Source: an uncultured Ignavibacteria bacterium (GTDB lineage: Bacteria; Bacteroidota; Ignavibacteria; Kapaibacteriales; UBA2268). From it: DNA of 6,474 nucleotides. The translations under genes were made by a program, and so were the position numbers. The stretch lies in NCBI GenBank assembly GCA_903911805.1, contig CAIWET010000462.1, positions 1 through 6,474 on the forward strand. The letters run 5' to 3'. The notes below the pieces were generated by a model. The model ran no database searches, had not been told where the DNA came from, and saw only the letters and a program-made list of their open reading frames with translations. This document shows positions 1-6,105 of the stretch, piece by piece (the stretch's first letter is position 1; every line of letters begins with the position of its first letter).

Positions 1-714
1 AAAATTAATAATACTTGAAATATTAGTTTTTTTATATTGCCAATTTTCACCTTGATTATTTGAGTAAAATAAAGTATCTCCATAAGTAAAGTAAAAAACA
101 TCATTTATAATTTTTAAATTATCTACGTAAGGCTTTGATGTTTCAAACGGCATATAATTCCAGCTAGACCCGTAATCATTTGATTTATATAAACCATTTT
201 CGTTTAATAAATAAAATGTATTTTTCTCATAAAGTGCTTTTCTAAAGGATGTGCCGGTTATATTAGGTCCTGTCTGTATCCAATGTATTCCCGAATCAAG
301 AGATACTGCAAATTCTTTTGAAGTTGCTACATAAAATTTATTATCTTTGTAAATAGTAAGGAGTACTGAACTTAATGATGTAACCGCGTAGTTCCATTTT
401 TTTCCATAATCGAAACTATAATTAAAAAAATTTCCTGCCAAATAAGTAGAAATAAGTGTATCATGATTTGAAAAAATATAACATGAATAATATTTTTTTA
501 AACTATCATTAATTGAAACCCAATTATTTGTCCCGTCATTTGAATAATATAAATCATTACCTAAAGTTGCAGCAAAAAAGTCATTATTTTTTCCATTGCA
601 AATATAATTGACTTGTCCACCTTCTAAACCTTGACTAATTTCTTTCCATTGAGAATTTGATGCATATAAGCAAAAAATAAAAAGAAAAGCTATTAAATTC
701 AATTTAATTTTCAT
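1..714 (-). CDS. Secreted Asp-box (BNR-like) beta-propeller protein, C-terminus beyond the window
   Basis: I translated the minus strand from the ATG at 714-712. The frame stays open for 238 codons to the left edge, so this is the N-terminal part of a longer protein. Residues 1 to about 22 form a Sec signal peptide (MKIK, then a hydrophobic run to about A18); Cys15 does not sit in a proper lipobox. Five Asp-box motifs (S-x-[DN]-x-G-x-x-W) follow, with their Ser or Trp at S58/W65, Y99-S100/W107, S138/W145, S178/W185 and S218/W225. They repeat every 38-42 residues, as expected for successive blades of a sialidase/Ycf48/sortilin-like propeller. The first copy reads NDGTNNW and is slightly irregular. 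Such proteins in this group are often exported, sometimes through T9SS with a C-terminal sorting tail, but that end is not visible. The catalytic residues of true sialidases are not apparent, so I do not call an enzyme. It lies 19 bases downstream of the Cys-rich gene and has a strong ribosome-binding site. Confidence 0.88.
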   Translation of the reverse strand, partial: MKIKLNLIAFLFIFCLYASNSQWKEISQGLEGGQVNYICNGKNNDFFAATLGNDLYYSNDGTNNWVSINDSLKKYYSCYIFSNHDTLISTYLAGNFFNYSFDYGKKWNYAVTSLSSVLLTIYKDNKFYVATSKEFAVSLDSGIHWIQTGPNITGTSFRKALYEKNTFYLLNENGLYKSNDYGSSWNYMPFETSKPYVDNLKIINDVFYFTYGDTLFYSNNQGENWQYKKTNISSIINF

Positions 715-720
715 TTCAGT

Positions 721-728
721 ACTCCTTT
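721..728 (-). promoter_or_regulatory. Strong Shine-Dalgarno site of the Asp-box gene
   Basis: Read on the minus strand this is AAAGGAGT. The AGGAG core is 7 bases from the ATG at 714-712. It lies wholly in the 19-base gap after the stop of the upstream Cys-rich gene. That fixes the start and supports translation from a shared transcript. Confidence 0.8.
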
Positions 729-733
729 AAATT

Positions 734-1303
734 TTATTCTGATGGACAATTTTCATTATAATAAAAACATTCGCCTATTGGTGGGTTAGTTTCCCAAAAA
801 ATGGTACACATATATCCAAATGAAGCAATAAGTGTTTTTGTGCGGACAAACACATTTTTAATAGGATCCCAACATATTGATATTTCGTATTCGCAATATG
901 TTTCAACATCACAATTTTGAACACCACCATCTATATCTTTATAAAAACAACGTGGTTCTTGTACTCGCCAAGTTCTTGGAGAAACACCACAAGGTCCCGG
1001 TAAACCACATAGAGAATTTAAACGTATTGCTGAATATAAATCATTATATATTTTAGAATTAACTTCCCAATCATTTAATAGTTGAACGCAATTTGAGTTA
1101 ACTTTTGAATAATAAATATAAGTACCGATACGGCTTGGGTAAGCAACATTGCATTGTAAGCAAATAGTAACATTATACAAACAAGAACCAATTGTTACTT
1201 GATAAGTAGTTGGTGTAAAACCAGCATCACATTGTGCTTTAGCTTCATTTAAGCTAATAATCGAGAATAATGCAATTAGCATTATATATATAACCTTTTT
1301 CAT
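734..1303 (-). CDS. Secreted cysteine-rich protein of unknown function (189 aa)
   Basis: I do not recognise a named family. Residues 1-23 are a clear Sec signal peptide: MKK, a hydrophobic core, and an AKA cleavage site before Gln24. The mature part of about 166 residues holds 14 cysteines, at 25, 41, 48, 51, 72, 99, 105, 119, 131, 137, 144, 166, 179 and 186. The even number and exported location suggest disulfides. The segments C41-LYNVTI-C48 and C137-EYEISI-C144 match each other, and the cysteines split 7 and 7 between the two halves, which suggests an internal duplication. There are no further membrane segments and no T9SS-like tail; the protein ends in NENCPSE. The ATG at 1303-1301 is preceded on the minus strand by TAGGAAAA at a suitable distance. 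The gene is followed after 19 bases by the Asp-box gene on the same strand, so the two probably form an operon. I found no TAnnTTTG promoter in the roughly 100 bases upstream. Confidence 0.85.
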   Translation of the reverse strand: MKKVIYIMLIALFSIISLNEAKAQCDAGFTPTTYQVTIGSCLYNVTICLQCNVAYPSRIGTYIYYSKVNSNCVQLLNDWEVNSKIYNDLYSAIRLNSLCGLPGPCGVSPRTWRVQEPRCFYKDIDGGVQNCDVETYCEYEISICWDPIKNVFVRTKTLIASFGYMCTIFWETNPPIGECFYYNENCPSE

Positions 1304-1378
1304 AAATTTTCCTAAAATTATTTAATAATCCGTAATTTAAATACATAGAACTCAATTGTTTTGGTAAGATGTATAAAA

Positions 1379-1486
1379 TTGCTGGACCACGTGCCCTCAT
1401 CGGAAATTTAAGTTTTTGTTTAGGACTTCTGCAATATAAAATGTGGACTTCGTTTGCAGAGCACCAGAGCACCAGAGCACCAGATG
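1379..1486. repeat. GC-richer repeat-like block with tandem 8-mers
   Basis: This block stands out from its AT-rich surroundings. It contains CACGTG at 1388-1393, two copies of GGACTTC (1423-1429 and 1446-1452), and an inverted pair TCTGCAA (1428-1434) / TTGCAGA (1454-1460) with 19 bases between. The inverted pair abuts three tandem copies of AGAGCACC. The composition and structure suggest a dispersed intergenic element rather than a gene. The boundaries are approximate, and only one copy is present in the window, so the multi-copy nature is inferred. Confidence 0.45.
1458..1484. repeat. Tandem repeat, 3 x AGAGCACC
   Basis: Three exact copies of the 8-bp unit AGAGCACC lie at 1458-1465, 1466-1473 and 1474-1481, followed by a partial AGA. 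An 8-bp period is not a multiple of three, so copy-number change would shift any reading frame. This argues against the overlapping open frames being genes. Confidence 0.9.
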
Positions 1487-1689
1487 AAAATCTATTTAAT
1501 TTAAGTTCTATATATTTTAAAACAATTTTAATCATTTTTCTTGTTACAAATTATACGTTAATTTATACTTTATATACGTAGGTTATATTTCTATATTTTA
1601 TTATTTTTATATAATCTCATAGGAAAAGTTATTAAATGCTTTTCATTTTCTCATTCAGGGATGAATAAGCTATCAAGAATCTAGATTCG

Positions 1690-1722
1690 AACCTTCGGAA
1701 GGTTTAAAACCTTCCGAAGGTT
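1690..1722. repeat. 33-nt perfect inverted repeat
   Basis: Two 16-base arms (1690-1705 and 1707-1722) are exact reverse complements around the single base at 1706. Each arm itself contains a near-palindrome of the type AACCTTCGGAAGGTT. No T-run follows on either strand, so it is not a standard intrinsic terminator. It resembles mobile or REP-like palindromes found between genes in many bacteria. It lies downstream of scpB and could protect mRNA ends or block transcription. Confidence 0.85.
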
Positions 1723-1745
1723 AATGATTACATCATCTTCTAGGG

Positions 1746-1761
1746 GCGAACGACCGTTCGC
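1746..1761. repeat. Short GC-rich hairpin, GCGAACG arms
   Basis: GCGAACG (1746-1752) and CGTTCGC (1755-1761) form a 7-bp perfect stem with a 2-base loop, 28 bases beyond the scpB stop. It is preceded by TAGGG, the start of a repeat type (TAGGGGCGAACG...) that I recall as common in intergenic DNA of several phyla. The right flank here does not continue the symmetry, so it is probably a degenerate copy. It may contribute to the scpB transcript end, but there is no U-tract. Confidence 0.6.
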
Positions 1762-1789
1762 ACTAATGTGCTAATATGGATTTTTATTA

Positions 1790-2569
1790 TTAATCATTAA
1801 ACTTTGGCTTCCTTTTTTCTCTAAAGGCTCCTATGCCTTCTTTATAATCGTGACTATCGTAAACGATTCGTCTTAATCCTTGAATTCTCTCAAATGTTTC
1901 TGCACTCATCGGAGCGGCACTTCCTAATATTCTCAATTGCTCTTTAATTACAGAAATGCTTAATGGGGAATTTTGTTTGATTTGTTCTGCAACAAAAAAT
2001 GTAAATTCTTCTAATTTTTCGATATCAGGAACTAAGTGATTCAAAATTCCGTGATGCTTTGCTTGTTGAGCATTAATTGGCAATGCTGTAAAAAACATTT
2101 CTTTAGCTAAATGTATTCCGGCCATATTGATAAAATGCAAAATTCCACTCGGATTATATGGAACTCCAATTTTTGCAGGAGTGATTGCAAATGATGCAGT
2201 ATATGTTCCGATTAACATATCACAACAAAATGCTAAATCACAAGCTCCACCCCAAACGCTACCTTCAATCATTGCTATCACTGGTGCTGGGAATTGCTGA
2301 ACTGTTCTCAAAGCCAATTCCAATGGATCATTATAAGAAAGTGGATCTCTTCCGGGTTCTGGTAATTCGTCAATATCAAAACCAGCTGACCAAACTTTTG
2401 ATCCTTTTTTTGCTCTTAAAATTACAACACGCACCTTAGCTTCCTTGAATTCTTTGAAAGCTTCAATAAAATCAAGCAATAGCTCTGAGCTCAAAGCGTT
2501 CCTTTTTTCTTCGTTATTTAATGTCAATATACCAATTTGGTTTTCAATAACTGTTTGAACTTTATTCAT
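1790..2569 (-). CDS. scpB: Methylmalonyl-CoA decarboxylase, crotonase superfamily
   Basis: Predicted to decarboxylate methylmalonyl-CoA to propionyl-CoA in the cytoplasm. The 259-residue protein is full length for the family (E. coli ScpB is about 261). It matches ScpB, from memory, along its whole length: GSKVWSAGFDIDELP (56-70), GRDPLSYNDPL (73-83), EGSVWGGA (102-109), TPAKIGVPYN (130-139), FERIQGLRR (near the C-terminus) and EKRKPKF at the end. These stretches distinguish it from generic enoyl-CoA hydratases. Gly108 and Tyr138 correspond to E. coli Gly110 (oxyanion hole) and Tyr140 (active site). E. coli His66 is replaced by Phe64; its backbone NH makes the oxyanion contact, so function can persist. 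The ATG at 2569-2567 has only a weak purine tract (AGAAAAGA) before it. A Bacteroidota-type promoter lies about 30 bases further up. No mutase (scpA) or CoA-transferase (scpC) gene is adjacent, so this copy stands alone here. Confidence 0.9.
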   Translation of the reverse strand: MNKVQTVIENQIGILTLNNEEKRNALSSELLLDFIEAFKEFKEAKVRVVILRAKKGSKVWSAGFDIDELPEPGRDPLSYNDPLELALRTVQQFPAPVIAMIEGSVWGGACDLAFCCDMLIGTYTASFAITPAKIGVPYNPSGILHFINMAGIHLAKEMFFTALPINAQQAKHHGILNHLVPDIEKLEEFTFFVAEQIKQNSPLSISVIKEQLRILGSAAPMSAETFERIQGLRRIVYDSHDYKEGIGAFREKRKPKFND

Positions 2570-2605
2570 TTCTTTTCTATTTCATAAATTAAAATAATTC
2601 AATTT

Positions 2606-2637
2606 CAAACTTAAGCAAGTTATTCTTATTGACCAAA
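2606..2637 (-). promoter_or_regulatory. Bacteroidota-type promoter of scpB
   Basis: On the minus strand, TTTG (2637-2634) is followed after exactly 20 bases by TAAGTTTG (2613-2606), a full match to the -7 consensus TAnnTTTG with consensus-like spacing. The expected transcription start near 2600 leaves a leader of about 30 bases before the scpB ATG. Confidence 0.65.
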
Positions 2638-2675
2638 ATAAAGTAAATAAAATAATTCAGTAATAATTAAAAAAC

Positions 2676-2703
2676 TTTGTGTCATTTACAATGGATATAT
2701 TTG
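2676..2703 (+). promoter_or_regulatory. Candidate promoter of the receptor operon
   Basis: TTTG (2676-2679) and TATATTTG (2696-2703) match the Bacteroidota -33 and -7 elements. The 16-base spacer is shorter than the usual 19-21, so the promoter may be weak or activator-dependent. It would give a leader of about 50 bases before the ATG at 2763. It diverges from the scpB promoter, with 38 bases between the two -33 boxes. Confidence 0.4.
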
Positions 2704-2714
2704 AATTCAAATAT
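2697..2714. promoter_or_regulatory. 18-bp perfect palindrome, candidate operator
   Basis: ATATTTGAATTCAAATAT is fully self-complementary and covers all but the first base of the candidate -7 box of the receptor promoter. A dimeric regulator bound here would block the polymerase. The regulator is unknown; the sequence does not look like a standard Fur box. AT-rich DNA makes chance palindromes more likely, though 18 bp with no mismatch is long. Confidence 0.4.
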
Positions 2715-2762
2715 TCAGCTATATGAACCGTTAGTAATATTTTTAAATTAAGAATTGGAAAA

Positions 2763-5120
2763 ATGAGTAAATTCCTTCTAAAAATTATCTTTTTTGCTCT
2801 ATTATTATTACCTAATTTGATTTTTGCTCAATCGAGTAAATCAACTATTTCAGGAACAATTAAAGAAGCAAAATCTGGTGAAACTATTATTAGTGCCCGA
2901 ATAGTTTTAGCTAAAGATTCGATAAATAAAAAGCAAATATCAGGTGGCATTTCAAATAAATTTGGGTTTTATTCAATCCCAAATGTTGAAGCAGGAGATT
3001 ATTATATTACCGTTAATGTAATGGGATATGAAAAATTTACAAAGAAAATTAACGTCAAAGATGGTAAAGATTTTGAGCAAAATATCAAAATGGTGAATAA
3101 GGATATTCAAACTGACGAAGTTTTGGTGGAAGGCAAAAGAACTGAAGATTTAATGAAGCCTATTTCCGAAATCTCTATTTCCCCAATTTTTATTTCAAAA
3201 TTACCTTCAATTGGTGGCGAAGTAGATGTTTTCAGAGCTTTACAGCTTTTACCTGGAGTAAAGCAGGCAAGTGAAATATCTAGTGGACTTTACATTCGTG
3301 GAGGCTCACCTGACCAAAATCTGATTTTACTCGATGGGGTTGTGGTTTATAATCCATCTCACCTTGGAGGATTTTTGAGCTCATTCAATGGAGATGCTTT
3401 AAGAGATATTAATCTAATAAAAGGTGCTTATCCTGCTGAATATGGTGGTCGCCTATCGAGTGTTTTGGATATGACAATGAAAGAAGGAACTAAAGAGAAA
3501 ATTTCTGGTAAAGCTGGAATTTCAATTATCAGCTCAAATGCTTTAATTGAAGGTCCAATTACAGAAAATTCTTCTTTTATGATTTCTGGAAGAAGAATGT
3601 ATCTAGATTTAATAATGCTTTTGGTGCCAGATGGCAAAACTAAGCCACCATCATATTATTTTTATGATTTGAATGCAAAAGTAAATTACGATATATCTAA
3701 TAATGATAAATTATTCCTTTCAGGATATTTTGGAGCGGACGTTTTGACTTCACCGGCTCAATCCAAGAATGTTTTTGGTATTGATTGGGGAAATAAAACT
3801 GCTAATTTGAGATGGATGCACGTGGTTTCACCAAAGTTATTTACTAATTTTTCATTGATTTATACAAATTATAGCTTTGAAACTACTATTTATGATTCAA
3901 CAAGCTCAACAAGCAATTTCAGTTCATTATCTCAAATTGAAGATTTTGTTGCAAGAGCCGAAGCTCAATATTTTCCTGTATCAGAGCATACTATTAAAAT
4001 GGGATTAGAGGCAACAAGCCACAATTTTAAAGCTGATGCTCATACAGATTTTCTTCCTGGTGCAAAATTGAGTATTGCTTCAGATTCTGCGATTAATGCT
4101 ATTGATGCAGCAATTTATTTGCAGGATAATTGGATGATTACTCCACTTTTGGGCGCTCAACTTGGTTTGAGAAGCGTATATTTCCAACAAGGTGATTATT
4201 TCGCGCTGGAGCCAAGAGGTTCGTTAAATTATATGTTAACTGACAAAATGAACCTTAAAATCTCAGGCGCTAAAGCAACTCAATTTTTGCATTTGATTAC
4301 AAGAAATGACGTTAGTCTTCCTACTGATTTGTGGTTTCCTTCTACCGAAAACATTAAACCAAGTTCTTCTTGGCAGGCTAGTTTAGGATTAGACTCAAAA
4401 TTTATGGATGATGCAATTTATGGTTCATTCGAAATTTATTATAAAAAAATGGACAACTTATACGAATATAAAGATACTGCAAAGCTAACTTTTGGTATTC
4501 CGCTTGAATCTCAATTTACAAATGGTTGGGGTGAAAGTTATGGTGCAGAATTCTTTATAAATAAGCAAATTGGCAATTTTACTGGCTGGATTGGTTATAC
4601 TCTTTCTTGGACCAAAAGATATTTTGCAGAATTAAATAATGGCAATCCATATTTTCCTCGCTACGACGTAAGACACGATATAAGCATAGTTGCAAATTAT
4701 ACTTTCAATGAAAGATGGGAAATTGGCGCTTCTTGGGTATTTTATAGTGGTCAATCTTATACCGTTCCATCTAGTACTTTCCAGTTCGACCCAATTGGAT
4801 TTGACAATAATGCATCTGACCAGCACGGTCCTGATGCATCACCAACTACTGGTAGTCAAAAATTCACTTATACTGACAGAAATGGATATAGAATGGCACC
4901 ATATCACAAACTTGATTTGAATGTTATGTATAAATTCAAATGGTTTGATTTGCCTTTTATGTTATCAATGAATGTTTATAATGCCTATAATAGATCTAAT
5001 CCTTTTGCGGTATATATTGAAACTAAATACGATGCAAATGGCAAAGAAATTGGGAAAGAATTCACACAAATTACTCTTTTCCCAATTATTCCTTCACTAG
5101 CTTTAAGCTTTAAATTTTAA
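2763..5120 (+). CDS. TonB-dependent outer-membrane receptor with N-terminal carboxypeptidase-regulatory-like domain
   Basis: Predicted to import a substrate across the outer membrane using TonB-ExbBD energy. The 785-residue protein has a signal peptide (1-22, cleaved at IFA|Q). It has a CarboxypepD_reg-like beta-sandwich at about 28-111 (ISGTIKEAKSGETIISARI..., GFYSIPNVEAGDYYITV, MGYEKFTKKI). A TonB-box-like TDEVLVEG follows at 117-124. The plug domain (about 135-240) includes LQLLPGVKQ, GLYIRGGSPDQNLILLDGV and GAYPAEYGGRLSSVLDM. The rest is a beta-barrel ending in ...LALSFKF, with the terminal Phe typical of BAM-assembled proteins. At 785 residues it is shorter than SusC-type receptors (about 1000), and no SusD partner is present. 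The partner here is the DUF4249 lipoprotein 7 bases downstream. The substrate cannot be read from the sequence. The start at 2763 has only a weak GGAA upstream, but the signal peptide follows at once. No frameshift or truncation is seen. Confidence 0.93.
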   Translation: MSKFLLKIIFFALLLLPNLIFAQSSKSTISGTIKEAKSGETIISARIVLAKDSINKKQISGGISNKFGFYSIPNVEAGDYYITVNVMGYEKFTKKINVKDGKDFEQNIKMVNKDIQTDEVLVEGKRTEDLMKPISEISISPIFISKLPSIGGEVDVFRALQLLPGVKQASEISSGLYIRGGSPDQNLILLDGVVVYNPSHLGGFLSSFNGDALRDINLIKGAYPAEYGGRLSSVLDMTMKEGTKEKISGKAGISIISSNALIEGPITENSSFMISGRRMYLDLIMLLVPDGKTKPPSYYFYDLNAKVNYDISNNDKLFLSGYFGADVLTSPAQSKNVFGIDWGNKTANLRWMHVVSPKLFTNFSLIYTNYSFETTIYDSTSSTSNFSSLSQIEDFVARAEAQYFPVSEHTIKMGLEATSHNFKADAHTDFLPGAKLSIASDSAINAIDAAIYLQDNWMITPLLGAQLGLRSVYFQQGDYFALEPRGSLNYMLTDKMNLKISGAKATQFLHLITRNDVSLPTDLWFPSTENIKPSSSWQASLGLDSKFMDDAIYGSFEIYYKKMDNLYEYKDTAKLTFGIPLESQFTNGWGESYGAEFFINKQIGNFTGWIGYTLSWTKRYFAELNNGNPYFPRYDVRHDISIVANYTFNERWEIGASWVFYSGQSYTVPSSTFQFDPIGFDNNASDQHGPDASPTTGSQKFTYTDRNGYRMAPYHKLDLNVMYKFKWFDLPFMLSMNVYNAYNRSNPFAVYIETKYDANGKEIGKEFTQITLFPIIPSLALSFKF

Positions 5121-5127
5121 GAGGATA

Positions 5128-5973
5128 ATGATGAAAAATAAAATATTAAATATAGTACAAATTCTTTTGATGATGATTGTTGTTTCCTCTTGCACTGAAA
5201 TTATTGATAATAGCAGTTTACCATATACCGAACAAATTGTAATTCGTGGTGTATTAGTTGCTGGTCAGCCAATTAGAAATATTTCTGTAATACATTCATT
5301 GCCTGCACTTGATTCATTTGATATGAATAAAGCAATGATAAATGACGCAGTAGTAACAATTACAATCGACAATATAAAGCACACGCTAATAAATAAAGGT
5401 CAAGGTCTTTACGATGCCGATAGCTTAATTGCACAATCCGGAAAATCTTACATTTTAGAAGTAAAATGGCAGGGCAGATCTTGCAACGCAATTACTTCGG
5501 TACCTTATCCTGTTGATATAATAAAAGTTGTAAAAGCCCCAATTAATAAAAATTTCAGGACTCAGCTTTGGAGAGTTGGATTAGATGGCAGAGCAAAAAT
5601 TCCAGCTGAAGTTGCCTGTGTAGGCGGAGCAGAACTTGTGGATTCATTAGGTATTGAACCAATGATCAGAAAATATGTCTCTAGAGTTTATCGTGAGCAA
5701 GATACTGGCAAAACTGGATTAACAGCAATCAGTGTTTTTACAACCGATGTGCAAGATACAAATAATATAGTTTATACCACTGGAAGTTACAAATTGAATC
5801 TATTTGTTGAGGCTTATGATATTCAATTCTTTGATTACTTTAAAACTCGCTCAAATGGTGAATCAATCGCTTCTTTATTTGGTTTTACTAGTAGTGAAGT
5901 AACCTGGAACATTAAGGGAGATGGAATCGGATTATTCATTGGGATGGCTCGGTCATCAATGAGATATTATTAA
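5128..5973 (+). CDS. DUF4249-type lipoprotein paired with the TonB-dependent receptor
   Basis: Predicted to be an outer-membrane lipoprotein of unknown function. Residues 1-21 form a lipoprotein signal peptide ending in the lipobox VSSC with Cys22 as the lipidated residue. The mature N-terminus (EQIVIRGVLVAGQPIRNISV, then INDAVVTITI at 71-80, GLYDADSLIAQSGKSYILEV around 93-112 and TSVPYPVDI around 123-131) follows the beta-sandwich pattern I associate with DUF4249. The family is commonly encoded next to TonB-dependent receptors. The C-terminus (FDYFKTRSNGES, WNIKGDGIGLFIGMA) also fits. At 281 residues the length is normal to slightly short. It is co-transcribed with the receptor: 7 bases separate the genes and a terminator follows 9 bases after the stop. 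GAGGA at 5121-5125 lies only 2 bases from the first ATG (5128) but 5 from the second (5131), so the second may be the real start; the protein would lose one Met. The role may be substrate capture or a receptor lid, by analogy with SusD only. Confidence 0.85.
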   Translation: MMKNKILNIVQILLMMIVVSSCTEIIDNSSLPYTEQIVIRGVLVAGQPIRNISVIHSLPALDSFDMNKAMINDAVVTITIDNIKHTLINKGQGLYDADSLIAQSGKSYILEVKWQGRSCNAITSVPYPVDIIKVVKAPINKNFRTQLWRVGLDGRAKIPAEVACVGGAELVDSLGIEPMIRKYVSRVYREQDTGKTGLTAISVFTTDVQDTNNIVYTTGSYKLNLFVEAYDIQFFDYFKTRSNGESIASLFGFTSSEVTWNIKGDGIGLFIGMARSSMRYY

Positions 5974-5982
5974 TCATTTCTT

Positions 5983-6015
5983 AGAGACAGGTCTTTAGAC
6001 CTGTCTCTTTTTTTT
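5983..6015 (+). terminator. Intrinsic terminator of the receptor-lipoprotein operon
   Basis: A perfect 12-bp stem (AGAGACAGGTCT 5983-5994, AGACCTGTCTCT 5997-6008) with a 2-base TT loop is followed by an 8-T run (6008-6015). It begins 9 bases after the stop codon. Similar ACAGGTCT...AGACCTGT palindromes occur as dispersed repeats, so this terminator may derive from one. Confidence 0.9.
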
Positions 6016-6020
6016 AAGCC

Positions 6021-6046
6021 CTCATCCTGAGCATCGCGAAGGATCT
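6021..6046. repeat. CATCCTGAG...GAAGGATC intergenic repeat
   Basis: CTCATCCTGAGCATCGCGAA followed by GGATCT has 5-bp arms ATCCT (6024-6028) and AGGAT (6040-6044) around a core containing TCGCGA. I recognise the sequence type as an intergenic repeat seen in many bacterial genomes. It is one copy and non-coding, and the hairpin itself is weak. Confidence 0.5.
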
Positions 6047-6065
6047 GGTTCAATATTTTTGTATG

Positions 6066-6088
6066 TCATGCCGCACTTGATGCGGCAT
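6066..6088. repeat. GTCATGCCGCACTTGATGCGGCAT-type hairpin repeat
   Basis: The arms ATGCCGCA (6068-6075) and TGCGGCAT (6081-6088) form a perfect 8-bp stem with loop CTTGA. It resembles a widespread intergenic palindrome (TCATGCCGCACTTGATGCGG...). No T-run follows, so it is not a terminator. Confidence 0.65.
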
Positions 6089-6105
6089 CTACGTCAAGAA
6101 ACAAC

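Larger units (their letters stand above)
1304..1789. other. Gene-free intergenic region between the Cys-rich gene and scpB
   Basis: This 486-base gap lies upstream of the Cys-rich gene and downstream of scpB, both on the minus strand. Open frames of 70 and 93 codons cross it, but neither has an RBS or protein-like composition, and they follow a repeat block read in both directions. The supportable contents are that block (about 1379-1486), a 33-nt palindrome (1690-1722) and a short hairpin (1746-1761). The AT-rich stretches 1304-1378 and 1487-1689 show nothing I can name. No U-tract terminator for scpB is visible. Confidence 0.7.

Noticed and set aside
1..714. Lipoprotein reading of the Asp-box protein because of Cys15 in its signal peptide
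   Set aside because: The residues before Cys15 (FIF) do not fit the lipobox, and the hydrophobic segment continues beyond it.
1254..1535. 93-codon minus-strand open frame and an overlapping 70-codon plus-strand frame (1369-1581)
   Set aside because: Both cross the repeat block with 8-bp tandem units, lack ribosome-binding sites and show no signal peptide or domain. The minus frame also overlaps the start of the Cys-rich gene.
1684..1705. GATTCGAACC at 1685-1694, which looks like the T-arm of a minus-strand tRNA
   Set aside because: The bases flanking the loop do not form a 5-bp T-stem, and no anticodon arm, acceptor stem or CCA is found nearby. It is part of the 33-nt palindrome and its left flank.
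2185..2439. 84-codon plus-strand open frame inside scpB
   Set aside because: It lies antisense within a strongly supported gene and has no independent coding evidence. The same applies to the frames at 3428-3637, 4632-4826 and 4690-4920 within the receptor gene.
2763..5120. SusC-type polysaccharide receptor
   Set aside because: At 785 residues it is too short, and there is no SusD or glycoside hydrolase gene next to it.
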